Assembly (NCBI GenBank): GCA_964574775.1
Contig: CAZNOS010000013.1
Location: 1-18,349, forward strand
Source of the DNA: CABMGO01 sp964574775
GTDB taxonomy: Archaea; Nanobdellota; Nanobdellia; Pacearchaeales; GW2011-AR1
DNA: 18,349 bases
Direction: 5' to 3'
Positions 6,389 through 14,551 of the stretch are shown one piece after another. The notes under the pieces are model-generated. The model was not told where the DNA came from and did not search any database. It saw only the letters and a list, made by a program, of their open reading frames with translations. Numbering within the stretch: the stretch's first letter is position 1; the number at the start of each line of letters is the position of its first letter. The position numbers were made by a program, and so were the translations under genes.

Positions 6389-7876
6389 ATGAATAGAGGA
6401 AAAAGAGATGGTGATTCTACGGAAGAAAAACCAAAAAGCAGATATCCACGAAGATTTTTATTAACTTGCGCACAAGCGTCATATTTACCCGCTATAACAG
6501 ATAAAAAAACGGGTGAAATAATTTCCGAAGAAGAAAAATGGGGAGATCAGGGACTTCCAGCAAAATTACATGAACATCTTTATGACGGATTAAAAGAATT
6601 TGCAGACAGAAATGATGTAGATCAATTTTCGGTATTTCCAGTTAAGGGTGTTTGTATAAAAGAAAATGAATTTCACGAAAGTGTTGAAGGACTTCCAGAA
6701 CTAACAGATTGGGACGGAAACTATCAAAGATTAAATAATAATGCGACTATCACCGACGTTAGAGTTCCACCTCAAAATGTTGATCCGTCAACTTCCAGAA
6801 AACATTTAACTGCAAAATATAACGCAACACTTTTCTTTCCTCATCCTAAACAGAGAATGGCTCCAATTGCCTCATCTCCGTCAGAATATCCAAGATTTAT
6901 AGTAACAACTGGTGCAATCACCACTCCAAACTATAATAGAGCAAACGACAGAGGAGATCAAGCAATTAGAGATCATAGACTTGGGGCGGTATTCGTAGAA
7001 GCATTTGATGAGTCTACATATTTATTTCATTTCTTAACCGCAACACAAGACGGAAAATTTGTACACATGGGAGAACAATTCGACGGACATAAAAAACCAG
7101 TTAAAGTTGGGGTTGATGCTCTTGTGCTTGGAGATATTCACTGGGGAGAGCATGACCCACTCACTATGCAAGCGAACTATGAAATGATTAGAAAAATGAC
7201 TCCTAAAAAATTAGTTCTTCATGATTTTTTTACGGGGAATTCCATTTCGCACTGGAACATAGATAAGCCCCTTTTCAGAGCACAGCAATTTGCAAAAGGC
7301 GAGCTTTCACTAGAAGACGAACTAAGAAAAACACTAAAAGAACTTCAACACATTGCAAGAATATCTGGAGATAGAGATGTTTATGTAGTACACTCAAACC
7401 ACGACGATTTCTTAACAAAATATCTAGAAAGCGGAATATATGAAAGAAAAGACTTATGGAATTCAGAAGTCTGCCATTCTTTAGCGGGTAGAATATTAAA
7501 GAACGATGTCCGTCCAGATATGTATTTAAAAGAAGCACTGGCAATGTTCGGAAATATTCCATCCAACGTACACTTTTTAGGATTAGACGATAGACTTTGT
7601 GTTCAGGGATATAGGTTATCTGCACACGGACACATTGGTGTAAATGGATCTAAAGGACTATCGGTAAAAAAAGTTGACGAAACAATGGGTAGAGCAATTA
7701 TAGGGCACAAACACGCACCAGAGCAATTTAGAGACTCTTACGTCGTTGGAACGAGCTCCAGACAGAATCTACACTACATGGCCGGATCAATAAGTGCCGC
7801 TATGGGATGTAACGCTGCAATATATGGAAACGGAAAAGTACAAATGCTTCCAATAATCAACGGCCGTTGGAAATAA
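6389..7876 (+). CDS. Calcineurin-like metallophosphoesterase, phage T5 A1-like
   Basis: The 495-residue product carries the dinuclear-metal signature of calcineurin-like phosphoesterases: GDIHWGEHD at 248-256, LHD at 277-279, HSNHDD at 335-340 (in the place of the usual GNHD), SAHGHIG at 411-417 and GHKH at 439-442. The roughly 240-residue N-terminal region before the catalytic domain, the SNHDD variant and the ending INGRWK are features I associate with the A1 proteins of T5-like phages, where A1 is linked to degradation of host DNA. The substrate is therefore probably a nucleic acid, but that is inference from family. No signal peptide is present, so it acts in the cytoplasm. The start is set by the TATA box at 6359-6370. 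The stop codon directly abuts that of the convergent aminopeptidase gene. A viral origin is likely, although phage-like and cellular homologues both exist. Confidence 0.75.
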   Translation: MNRGKRDGDSTEEKPKSRYPRRFLLTCAQASYLPAITDKKTGEIISEEEKWGDQGLPAKLHEHLYDGLKEFADRNDVDQFSVFPVKGVCIKENEFHESVEGLPELTDWDGNYQRLNNNATITDVRVPPQNVDPSTSRKHLTAKYNATLFFPHPKQRMAPIASSPSEYPRFIVTTGAITTPNYNRANDRGDQAIRDHRLGAVFVEAFDESTYLFHFLTATQDGKFVHMGEQFDGHKKPVKVGVDALVLGDIHWGEHDPLTMQANYEMIRKMTPKKLVLHDFFTGNSISHWNIDKPLFRAQQFAKGELSLEDELRKTLKELQHIARISGDRDVYVVHSNHDDFLTKYLESGIYERKDLWNSEVCHSLAGRILKNDVRPDMYLKEALAMFGNIPSNVHFLGLDDRLCVQGYRLSAHGHIGVNGSKGLSVKKVDETMGRAIIGHKHAPEQFRDSYVVGTSSRQNLHYMAGSISAAMGCNAAIYGNGKVQMLPIINGRWK

Positions 7877-8893
7877 TTATTTAGTCGTAATATAAACCTT
7901 ATCTGCGAAAATTACAGTATGTTCTGCCTGCGAAACTGGCTTCTTTTCTTTCTCAACTAAAACCGGGAAATTATATACGATTCCCTCCTTAATTAAAAGA
8001 GAAAGCGCAAAATTAAATTTCGTCAATCCTGCTTTTACTAACCACCTCTTACAAAATGGTTTTGTTCTATAGTTTTCACTAATAAATTCTAAAAGATTTC
8101 TTGCATCTTTATCCCTTGGAAGTTTTTCTTCACTCAAAACATAAATCTCCGACGGCTTTCCTTCATATATTTCTCCTCTGCCAGTTGTCAAAAACGGTTC
8201 AATAGCAATAGCCATATCTTTCAATTCAAAATTATTTTCATTTTTTAAATTAGAAACAGTCAATCCCGAGTGTATATTATCTTCATCTAAACCATGCCCT
8301 GCCAAATTTTTAATAACCTTAAATTTTCCATTCTTTTCTACTATTTCCGAAATCGTATTTCCAATAACCTTAACCGAAGATCCAATCTCTAATTTATTTA
8401 AAGCACTCTCTAAAGCAAATTCGTTTAACTTAATCATCTCCATATGTCTCTTATCGTCCGTCAAATCGAACGCAATAGCCCTATCAGCGATAAATCCTTC
8501 AACTTCAACTCCATAATCAACCTTTAGTAACCCGCCAGCCTTCGTTATATCTCCAATCATAGGCGTATAATGTGCAGCATTCTCATCTATAGATAAATTA
8601 GTAGGAAATGCAATCTTCCCACCCAATTCAATAATTTTATCCTCTATCTTTTCCGCAATATCAATTAACAAAACATCTTTTTTTACAATAGTTCTGATAT
8701 AGTCATCAACTTTCTTAGAAATCTCTCCCGCCTTCATATAACACTCCAATTGTTTATCCGACATCTCACCAAGCTCAACTTCCAATTTTTCTTTCCTTTC
8801 AATCGATTTAATCTCTACAGGACTTCGTTTATCTTGAGTCTTCTTATCTTTCATTCCGAAAGAACTTGCTCCACCATATTGTTTTTCTGTCAT
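7877..8893 (-). CDS. map: Type II methionine aminopeptidase
   Basis: This enzyme removes the initiator methionine from new proteins in the cytoplasm. The 338-residue product has all five metal ligands in order, D126 and D137 (DYGVEVEGFIADRA, 11 apart as in the family), H200 (LAGHGL), E232 (AIEPF) and E324 (SQAEHT), plus the catalytic-site histidine H108 in AAHYTP. The insert around residues 275-315 with a winged-helix look marks it as type II, the archaeal and eukaryotic form. It is about 40 residues longer than usual: residues 1-43 are a charged, Lys/Glu-rich extension, and the core starts near Met44. The ATG at 8893 is preferred because AAGGAG lies 9 bases upstream and a TATA element at about 8928-8937 precedes it. 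It is the only clearly leadered first gene in the window. Transcription converges on the phosphoesterase gene with no spacer. Confidence 0.95.
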   Translation of the reverse strand: MTEKQYGGASSFGMKDKKTQDKRSPVEIKSIERKEKLEVELGEMSDKQLECYMKAGEISKKVDDYIRTIVKKDVLLIDIAEKIEDKIIELGGKIAFPTNLSIDENAAHYTPMIGDITKAGGLLKVDYGVEVEGFIADRAIAFDLTDDKRHMEMIKLNEFALESALNKLEIGSSVKVIGNTISEIVEKNGKFKVIKNLAGHGLDEDNIHSGLTVSNLKNENNFELKDMAIAIEPFLTTGRGEIYEGKPSEIYVLSEEKLPRDKDARNLLEFISENYRTKPFCKRWLVKAGLTKFNFALSLLIKEGIVYNFPVLVEKEKKPVSQAEHTVIFADKVYITTK

Positions 8894-8902
8894 TTTGTTA
8901 AA

Positions 8903-8908
8903 CTCCTT
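8903..8908 (-). promoter_or_regulatory. Ribosome binding site of the aminopeptidase gene
   Basis: The minus strand reads AAGGAG, 9 bases before the ATG at 8893. It supports the long form of the protein with its charged N-terminal extension. The TATA-like GTTTAAAAAC at 8928-8937 is about 40 bases from the ATG, leaving room for a short leader that contains this site. Confidence 0.6.
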
Positions 8909-8953
8909 AAATAAATAGAAAGTTGATGTTTTTAAACCTCATCCTAATAAAAA

Positions 8954-9256
8954 TTATTCTAACTCTTCCATAGTCGTATCCAAACCCTTAACCAAACGTA
9001 AAGACAAATTAAAAAACCACCCGAATAAAAGTCCTAATATAAAAAATAAAATCACTAACACAATTGGAACCACAACAAAACAAAGCAATAGCATTCCAGA
9101 TATTCCCACATTCATTCCCAAAGAAAGAACTGAAAGCTGAAGAAAAATCAATAAGACAAGACCCGAAACCAAACCCTGCAATAATCCAAACAGTGAGGAT
9201 AAATAAGAAATTTTTAAAACAGAAACTTTCTTCAGTTTAATTTTATAATCGACCAT
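8954..9256 (-). CDS. Small two-helix membrane protein (DUF3566-like)
   Basis: From the ATG at 9256 the product has 100 residues: a basic N-terminus (MVDYKIKLKKVSVLKISYL), a long hydrophobic stretch at about 17-45, a second at about 53-86, and an acidic end. The pattern of a short basic 'KKVSVLKIS' lead, two helices and a C-terminal amphipathic segment recalls the DUF3566-type small membrane proteins common in archaea and some bacteria; that is a resemblance, not a firm match. A TTG at 9265 would add three residues and start right after the upstream stop codon; the ATG is more likely. It follows the large surface-protein gene by 9 bases and is probably co-transcribed with it. Confidence 0.6.
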   Translation of the reverse strand: MVDYKIKLKKVSVLKISYLSSLFGLLQGLVSGLVLLIFLQLSVLSLGMNVGISGMLLLCFVVVPIVLVILFFILGLLFGWFFNLSLRLVKGLDTTMEELE

Positions 9257-9265
9257 TTGACACAA

Positions 9266-11824
9266 TTAAATATTTTCAGCTAAACAACTATTATAGTCAT
9301 CTGAACTAAACGGATTAGATAATCTACAAAGCATTCGTGTTAAGAATCCCTTAAATCCCTTCAATTCGTTTGCTAATGCAGCAGTATCGACACACTCTCC
9401 ATTTGAACAAACATTGGAGAAGCACTCATAATTATTCTGGCACTTTGCCCATTCTCCGCCAGCAGAAACTTTCTGTTGACCTATCTGACCATTAATATCA
9501 CAATAGGCGTTGATAATAGTAGAGGGTGTACTTTGCGAATCTCCTTCCTTAATCGACATTTCATAATCATCAATTGAAAGGACCACATAAGAGCTTATAT
9601 TCTCATTAGTAGAATAAAATATTTGATTTATTTTTAATATAGAACCATCTGAGAGAGTATATTTCTCTCCCTCTAAAAGATTATTAGTAACTTCTCCTAT
9701 ACTTCCACCTATCTTTATAATGACCGAATTCTGATCAATATAGTTTATACTAACTACCTTTGGTTCAATCTTACTATCAAATCTAAAGCCATAAGAGACA
9801 CACTTGCCTTCTTGCATACATCCAGAACATTCCTCTCTTGCTTCACCCATGGACCAAGCAGATTGTCTATTAATATACTCAAGATTTATTACGGAACACC
9901 TTGCATTAATCGGAACATGATAGTTATCCGAATCATACACATTACCCTGTTCGTCTTGAAACCTAATAAATGTTTCATAATCTAGAGGTAATGCTATAGA
10001 TAAATAATGCTCCGTTAGATAATTTGAATTGCCAGCACCATTATATCCTTCTAAATTTTTATATTTATACATTACATTAAAACTTACTGGAATATCTGTC
10101 TTAATATTTAAATCAGCACTTGGATAAATCTGAAGATTTCCTAAGTCTATTATGTTCTTCCCAGAGACATTTTCTATAATATACTCCGCATCAAAAGGAT
10201 ATTTTATCAAAGCCATATCAAGAGTATATAATAAAACGTTGTCCCAGACACCATAATCTTTTTGTAATGAAAACTGTGCATAATCATAACAATCTTTGTA
10301 AAAACTCCAACCAGCTCCATTGTCACCAATGCCTGCCTCTGACCCCTCTGCGATAATAAAATTATCATTAACAACAAATTCAAAATTACCATTACTATCT
10401 GTAACAACCTCTAAAGGCCAGAATTCGTATGCACTAATTATTTTAGCACCACTAACTGGAAGGCCATTTAATTGATCCACCAATCTTCCCCTAATTGTTA
10501 TATTATTACCGATTCCTCCCCCCACTACACAAGCGCCATCGACACATGCCCCGGGGCAAACAATTGCTTGAGCATCTAAACCAGAAACAACATTTGAACC
10601 ACAAAAAAATTCGTACACACCACAATCAGATTCGCAAGCTTGGGTCATCTCTAAAGCAGACAAATCATTTGTACCATTCCATGATAGATAGGTTGAATTA
10701 TAAACCCAAGGCCAAACACCATCTTGAAGTTGTAAACAATAATCAGAAACCGATTCAGGAGCATATTGAGAATTAAAAAATAATGATAAATCACCCGTAC
10801 CGATTCCTCTTGTATGAATATTCAATCCACCATCGCTATCTGTACAAGTCGCATTTTGAACAGGCGTTGTAGTATTTACACAAGCACCATTAACACAACC
10901 ATTTGAACAAGCATATTCCGAAACAACCAAATTATTTTCAGAGTTACATCCATATTCATCAACTTGACAATTACTTCCTGAACAAGAATAATTAGATATC
11001 ATTGAGTCGGCATTGGAAACAATCATACATCTATCCGAATAAGTACTTTCTGGGCCAGCTCCCAAATAATTGAAAGTAGTATTGCCCTTTACCCAATAAT
11101 TCAATCCGCCATCGCTATCTGTACAAGTTGCATTTTGAACAGGAGTTGTAGTATTTGCACAAGCACCATTAGAACATCCATTTGGACACAAATAATCATT
11201 CATTTGTGAAGCATTATTAGCATTACAAGTCAATTCTCTAAGCCATCCATCATGATCTCCACCAACAATACATTCATCAGAAGCAAGACTTGAACCTCCA
11301 CTATTAGAATACGAGACAGTAACTATAACATTCCCCTTAACCAAATAATTCAATCCACCATCGCTATCTGTACAGGTACTTGCGGGGGTTGATATCGTAC
11401 AAGATTGACTTAAAACTGGACTTCCACCAGAACATCCAGACGGAGAAGACGAAGTTACTGTTCTTGTTTGTTGACCATTCACACAAGTAGACCAATAAGA
11501 ATAATTAAATGAAGTGCAAGTTGGACCTGCACAACTAGGATCACTTTTATAACAATAAGTCAAACCAGTTGATCTTCCGTCACACGCTATACACTCACCA
11601 GCATTACCACTACAAACACAAACATCAGTATTCAACGTTACTCCCCCAACACTATATTGATCACAACGAAAAACTCCCTTCACGGAAGTTCCGTCCTGAC
11701 AAGTTGAAGCAACTGCATTTCCAGTTATCTTTCCAAAAAAATCAGAAAACCATCCGGCAGATGCAAAACTCATAGATAAAACTAATAATCCTAAAATTAA
11801 AAAAACACCGAACTCTTTTTTCAT
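9266..11824 (-). CDS. Large secreted cysteine-rich modular surface protein
   Basis: The 852-residue product begins with a signal peptide (residues 1-23, ending SFASA) followed by GWFSDFFGKITGNAVA, a post-signal sequence common in DPANN surface proteins. Modules follow: a Cys-rich segment (about 42-100); a thrombospondin type 1-like segment (about 104-142, WSTCVNGQQTRTVT); three repeats each opening with CTDSDGGLN (151, 234 and 327) and closing with a CxxGCxxGAC-type stretch; a carboxypeptidase-regulatory-like beta domain (about 442-486); beta-rich modules including EGEKYTLSDGSILKI (about 718-732); and a C-terminal Cys-rich stretch (795-812) before a final segment with NPFSSDDYNSC. Many Asn-x-Ser/Thr sites suggest glycosylation. 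Start: a TATA box at 11847-11857 is 27 bases from this ATG; a GTG at 11836 is too close to it. Probably a cell-surface or adhesive protein. Confidence 0.8.
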   Translation of the reverse strand: MKKEFGVFLILGLLVLSMSFASAGWFSDFFGKITGNAVASTCQDGTSVKGVFRCDQYSVGGVTLNTDVCVCSGNAGECIACDGRSTGLTYCYKSDPSCAGPTCTSFNYSYWSTCVNGQQTRTVTSSSPSGCSGGSPVLSQSCTISTPASTCTDSDGGLNYLVKGNVIVTVSYSNSGGSSLASDECIVGGDHDGWLRELTCNANNASQMNDYLCPNGCSNGACANTTTPVQNATCTDSDGGLNYWVKGNTTFNYLGAGPESTYSDRCMIVSNADSMISNYSCSGSNCQVDEYGCNSENNLVVSEYACSNGCVNGACVNTTTPVQNATCTDSDGGLNIHTRGIGTGDLSLFFNSQYAPESVSDYCLQLQDGVWPWVYNSTYLSWNGTNDLSALEMTQACESDCGVYEFFCGSNVVSGLDAQAIVCPGACVDGACVVGGGIGNNITIRGRLVDQLNGLPVSGAKIISAYEFWPLEVVTDSNGNFEFVVNDNFIIAEGSEAGIGDNGAGWSFYKDCYDYAQFSLQKDYGVWDNVLLYTLDMALIKYPFDAEYIIENVSGKNIIDLGNLQIYPSADLNIKTDIPVSFNVMYKYKNLEGYNGAGNSNYLTEHYLSIALPLDYETFIRFQDEQGNVYDSDNYHVPINARCSVINLEYINRQSAWSMGEAREECSGCMQEGKCVSYGFRFDSKIEPKVVSINYIDQNSVIIKIGGSIGEVTNNLLEGEKYTLSDGSILKINQIFYSTNENISSYVVLSIDDYEMSIKEGDSQSTPSTIINAYCDINGQIGQQKVSAGGEWAKCQNNYECFSNVCSNGECVDTAALANELKGFKGFLTRMLCRLSNPFSSDDYNSCLAENI
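10821..11190 (-). repeat. Near-identical DNA repeats in the surface-protein gene
   Basis: Bases 10821-10910 and 11101-11190 align without gaps; the first 70 bases differ at only four positions. They encode the join between modules, ending one Cys-rich stretch, passing through NTTTPVQNATCTDSDGGLN and opening the next. A third, shorter copy of the CTDSDGGLN part begins near 11349. Such close DNA similarity between modules points to recent duplication and allows copy-number change by recombination. Confidence 0.7.
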
Positions 11825-11846
11825 TAAATAAATCACAAAACGCTTC

Positions 11847-11857
11847 TTTATAAATCT
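11847..11857 (-). promoter_or_regulatory. TATA box of the surface-protein gene
   Basis: The minus strand reads AGATTTATAAA, centred about 27 bases before the ATG at 11824 and only about 15 before the GTG at 11836. The spacing favours the ATG and a leaderless transcript. Confidence 0.6.
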
Positions 11858-11940
11858 TTTTGCTTTACAAAAAATATGTAATAAATAGTTCTACTAAATA
11901 ATAATACCTTGTGGTATAAATATTTCTACAAAAAACACAC

Positions 11941-12432
11941 TTAATTTCGTATTCTTCTTTCCTTCGGTAAGAAACTTAATAATATTCCCTGATTTGTTAG
12001 TTTAGCGGTGCCAACAAAATCATTTTTATATTTTACGGCAATAAACTCTTTCATATCTTTATATTTTTCTTTTTGTTCTGGAGTCAGTTCAATATTATTT
12101 CCCCTAAACCACTTCGCCACCTGTTCTTCATTTATCTCAATAATATTTTTTGTAATTTGATTTTTCATCAAATGCAACGCATCTAAACCTAATCTTGCTT
12201 CCTTTCGTCCATGTCTATCAATAATTTGCTTACCAAAATAAAGTCCCAACCCCTCAATCGGAAAACTTCTCCATATTTTTAAAATTTCTCCGACGGTCAA
12301 ATGTCCGGAATACGCACGAAGAGTTTCCTTACCAGATGAAACCAACAAAATATTCGCTTTAAAATCTCCCAAGTACGAAACTTCATTAAAAAAATTCTTC
12401 TTCTTCGTATTATCTAAAATTTCAATTTTCAT
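11941..12432 (-). CDS. PUA-like RNA-binding protein associated with NSUN methyltransferases
   Basis: The 163-residue product has a C-terminal segment typical of the RNA-binding domain found fused to or next to NOL1/NOP2/Sun methyltransferases: VAKWFRGNNIE at 105-115, then IAVKYKNDFVGTAKLTNQG at 131-149 and the closing LPKERRI at 155-161. The N-terminal part (about 40-90, with SGHLTVGEI and YFGKQIIDRHGR...RLGLDALHL) resembles the preceding domain of the same proteins. It probably helps position tRNA or rRNA for the methyltransferase encoded two genes upstream; in other organisms such domains are on the same chain. Its ATG overlaps the upstream stop as ATGA. It is the last gene of a three-gene operon. 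Confidence 0.7.
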   Translation of the reverse strand: MKIEILDNTKKKNFFNEVSYLGDFKANILLVSSGKETLRAYSGHLTVGEILKIWRSFPIEGLGLYFGKQIIDRHGRKEARLGLDALHLMKNQITKNIIEINEEQVAKWFRGNNIELTPEQKEKYKDMKEFIAVKYKNDFVGTAKLTNQGILLSFLPKERRIRN

Positions 12433-12965
12433 TTTATATCAAACCTCCTGTGAATTTTCCACTCATTTCCAACCTTCTTTAATAAGGTTATATTATCTAA
12501 TTTCAAATCATATTTTGGAACTGGCTGACCATGTAAATATTCCCAAATCTTTTCAAAACTTTCAGGAGTATTGCCATATGCAACAGTCAGATGTGGACGA
12601 TGATTTATATCAAAATCGTCTAAAACTATTTCTGGAAATACTTTTATCTCTTCCAACAACGCCTTCTGCATCTCTTTAGCTTCGTCCGAAAATATCACAT
12701 TTAAGAATGCAACCTTACCACGAAAATTATCAAATCCTTCTACATTTAAATCAGCAACTTTTTGCTTTTTAGTAAATGCCGCTAAAACATCTTCTAATTT
12801 AGAAATATCTTCCATATAAAATGGAGACTTTAATGTGGCATGTGGTGGACGTGGATTTTCAATAATAAAATTTTCTCCAAATTTCGGCCCAACTTCCGCA
12901 ACTAATTTTTGATTATAATCACTTACTTCCTTACTTGGCAAATAAACTAAAACATACTTACTCAT
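12429..12965 (-). CDS. thpR: 2H phosphoesterase, 2'-5' RNA ligase / ThpR type
   Basis: The 178-residue product has the two His-x-Thr motifs that form the active site of 2H phosphoesterases: PHATL (H42, T44) and PHLTV (H125, T127), in the usual two-lobed arrangement and at typical length. Archaeal members act as RNA 2',3'-cyclic phosphodiesterases and can ligate tRNA halves through 2'-5' bonds in vitro; the cellular role is unsettled. The start at 12965 gives the standard beginning MSKYVLVYLP, in which the first strand follows directly. A longer frame from 13022 adds 19 residues that lie over the upstream gene and look unlike the family. It overlaps the methyltransferase gene by 8 bases and the PUA-like gene by 4, so translation is coupled and an RNA-processing role fits. 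Confidence 0.8.
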   Translation of the reverse strand: MSKYVLVYLPSKEVSDYNQKLVAEVGPKFGENFIIENPRPPHATLKSPFYMEDISKLEDVLAAFTKKQKVADLNVEGFDNFRGKVAFLNVIFSDEAKEMQKALLEEIKVFPEIVLDDFDINHRPHLTVAYGNTPESFEKIWEYLHGQPVPKYDLKLDNITLLKKVGNEWKIHRRFDIK

Positions 12966-14112
12966 TCTTTTCATCAGAGCCATCATCTCCGCCTCCATTA
13001 AAATCTTCTTCGAAATCCTCATCCCTCAAACCACTCTCAATATCCGCATCTACCTTTTTTTCAAATTTATCATAATCGTCTTCTGGTACCAATAAACACT
13101 TATCAGAAAGTTTTTTTATTTTCGCCAAAAAAAATCCATCAGTATTATTATCTTGCGGATATAATCTTCTGCAATTTTTAATTTCATCATCGAATTTTTC
13201 CCCATCCCACTCTAAAACTCCATCTCTAGTTTTCAACGGTAAATCTATTTCCATAATTTCAATATCAAAATTTTTCTTCAAATAATCTACAACTCCCTCG
13301 TCCTCTTCCGGAGAAAGCGTACACGTAGAATAAATCATTTCGCCATCAACCTTCAATAATTTCAAAGCCTCGCTTGCCAATTTTCTTTGCACTTTAGATA
13401 AAGCCTGAATATATTTTAAATTCCACATCTCGAAAGTTTTTGGAGATTTTCTCAACGTTCCCTCGCCAGAACAAGGCGCATCAACTAAAATTTTATCAAA
13501 CGGCATTTTTATTTCCCTTGCCCATCTTTTACAAAACTGAACTCCGTCTTTTCTCGTTAGCATCGTATTCATCACTCCTGTTTTTTCTAAATTCGCACTC
13601 AAAATTCTAATTCTTCCCAAACTAACTTCATTCGCAATAATCGTCCCTTGATTATTCATCATGGCCGCAGCTTGCGTTGTTTTACTTCCTGGAGATGCAC
13701 ACAAATCCAAAACTAATTCATTAGCCTTTGGTTGTAACGCAAAAATTGGTAGCATAGAAGAAATTTCTTGAACATAAAAATATCCCAAAAGATGTTCGTA
13801 CGTCTTTCCCAACTCTCCAGGCTTCAAATTACTCTCTCTATCGACAAGCAAAACCTCTGGAAAATCCTGATACGGCTGATTTATTTTCCATCCATAACCC
13901 TCAAGTCTTTTTTTTAATTCCTCGGGCGATATCTTAAGAGTATTAACTCTTATATAATCTGGAGTGGCATAATACGCAATATCGAAAAACTTTTTTGCAT
14001 CTTCCTCTCCAATAAGCTTCTCAATTCTCCGAATAAATTCTTCCTTCGGCTGATATCTTTCCATCAGTTTTTCCCTGCTCGTTTTCTTAACAAAATTCTT
14101 ATCTGCTTGCAT
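12958..14112 (-). CDS. NOL1/NOP2/Sun-family RNA m5C methyltransferase
   Basis: The 384-residue product is an AdoMet-dependent cytosine-C5 RNA methyltransferase. Signatures are VLDLCASPGSKTTQ at 134-147 (AdoMet-binding loop), the acidic NEVS at 161-164, DAPCSGEGT at 211-219 with catalytic-site C214, and STCTLSPEEDE at 262-272 with the nucleophile C264. The N-terminal helical region with YIRVNTLK (53-60) is the usual RNA-contacting part. Residues about 343-384 form a very acidic tail, DEDFEEDFNGGGDDGSDEKNE-like, which is not part of the enzyme core and could hold the separate PUA-like protein; that is inference. Archaeal members modify tRNA or rRNA; which one cannot be told here. TATA-like elements at 14131-14143 and 14144-14154 precede the ATG. 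It is the first gene of the operon 14112 to 11941. Confidence 0.9.
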   Translation of the reverse strand: MQADKNFVKKTSREKLMERYQPKEEFIRRIEKLIGEEDAKKFFDIAYYATPDYIRVNTLKISPEELKKRLEGYGWKINQPYQDFPEVLLVDRESNLKPGELGKTYEHLLGYFYVQEISSMLPIFALQPKANELVLDLCASPGSKTTQAAAMMNNQGTIIANEVSLGRIRILSANLEKTGVMNTMLTRKDGVQFCKRWAREIKMPFDKILVDAPCSGEGTLRKSPKTFEMWNLKYIQALSKVQRKLASEALKLLKVDGEMIYSTCTLSPEEDEGVVDYLKKNFDIEIMEIDLPLKTRDGVLEWDGEKFDDEIKNCRRLYPQDNNTDGFFLAKIKKLSDKCLLVPEDDYDKFEKKVDADIESGLRDEDFEEDFNGGGDDGSDEKNE

Positions 14113-14130
14113 AATTTTAGAAGAAAATCA

Positions 14131-14143
14131 GACTATAAAAGAC
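14131..14143 (-). promoter_or_regulatory. TATA-like element of the RNA-modification operon
   Basis: The minus strand has GTCTTTTATAGTC, centred about 25 bases before the ATG at 14112. A second candidate, GATTTTAAATAGT, lies directly upstream (about 14142-14154). Which one is used cannot be decided from sequence. Confidence 0.4.
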
Positions 14144-14163
14144 TATTTAAAATCAAGAACGTC

Positions 14164-14517
14164 CTAAAGCAACTCTTCATAGCTTTCCAAAATTGGTTCT
14201 ATATCATTGTCTTTTAAAAGACCAAGTGCAACACGCGAGCATTTTTCCATACTTCCATCCGAAACACCCTCTACCAAAATTCTAGCCTCATTCATTAATT
14301 CATATCTTACAAACGTATGAAGAAATGCACGTCTCGGGTCTTGTCTTGAAAATTCTAAATGCCTAGCCTTTTTTTCTGCGTAATCAAAACACCAATCTCT
14401 CAAAGAAATCAAATCCCTCTCATTCAGAGATTCTGACAATTGACTCTCAATCTCTCTAGTTCTCTCTCTCACTTCGCCATAAGCTTGCTCGGTTGCTCCA
14501 TCGACACGAACGCCCAT
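14164..14517 (-). CDS. Uncharacterised helical protein, paralogue A
   Basis: The 117-residue product is charged and probably all-helical, with no signal peptide, membrane span or known motif. It aligns without gaps to the next gene upstream (14552-14920): about 20 of the first 60 shared positions are identical, including IE-x-QL-x-E near 23-29 and LRxWxxxxAExKAxH at 39-53. The pair therefore arose by duplication. The start at 14517 has a TATA element at 14536-14548 about 25 bases upstream, so it has its own leaderless transcript despite the short spacing. Function unknown; a small nucleic-acid- or protein-binding helical bundle is possible. Confidence 0.6.
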   Translation of the reverse strand: MGVRVDGATEQAYGEVRERTREIESQLSESLNERDLISLRDWCFDYAEKKARHLEFSRQDPRRAFLHTFVRYELMNEARILVEGVSDGSMEKCSRVALGLLKDNDIEPILESYEELL

Positions 14518-14535
14518 GAAAAACAGATAAATTTG

Positions 14536-14548
14536 GGTTTAATATATC
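14536..14548 (-). promoter_or_regulatory. TATA box of paralogue A
   Basis: The minus strand reads ATATATTAAACCC, centred about 25 bases before the ATG at 14517, inside the 34-base spacer between the two paralogues. Confidence 0.5.
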
Positions 14549-14551
14549 TAT

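Noticed and set aside
7275..7625. Minus-strand frames inside the phosphoesterase gene
   Set aside because: Antisense shadows of a gene with clear catalytic motifs; no initiation signals.
10495..10776. Plus-strand frame of 93 codons, and another at 11569-11775
   Set aside because: Both are shadows of the Cys- and Thr-rich surface-protein gene; the His/Gln-rich composition is what its antisense would give.
11904..11917. Small inverted repeat (ATACC-TTGT-GGTAT) as a terminator
   Set aside because: Only five base pairs, with no adjacent T run on either strand at the right place; chance is sufficient.
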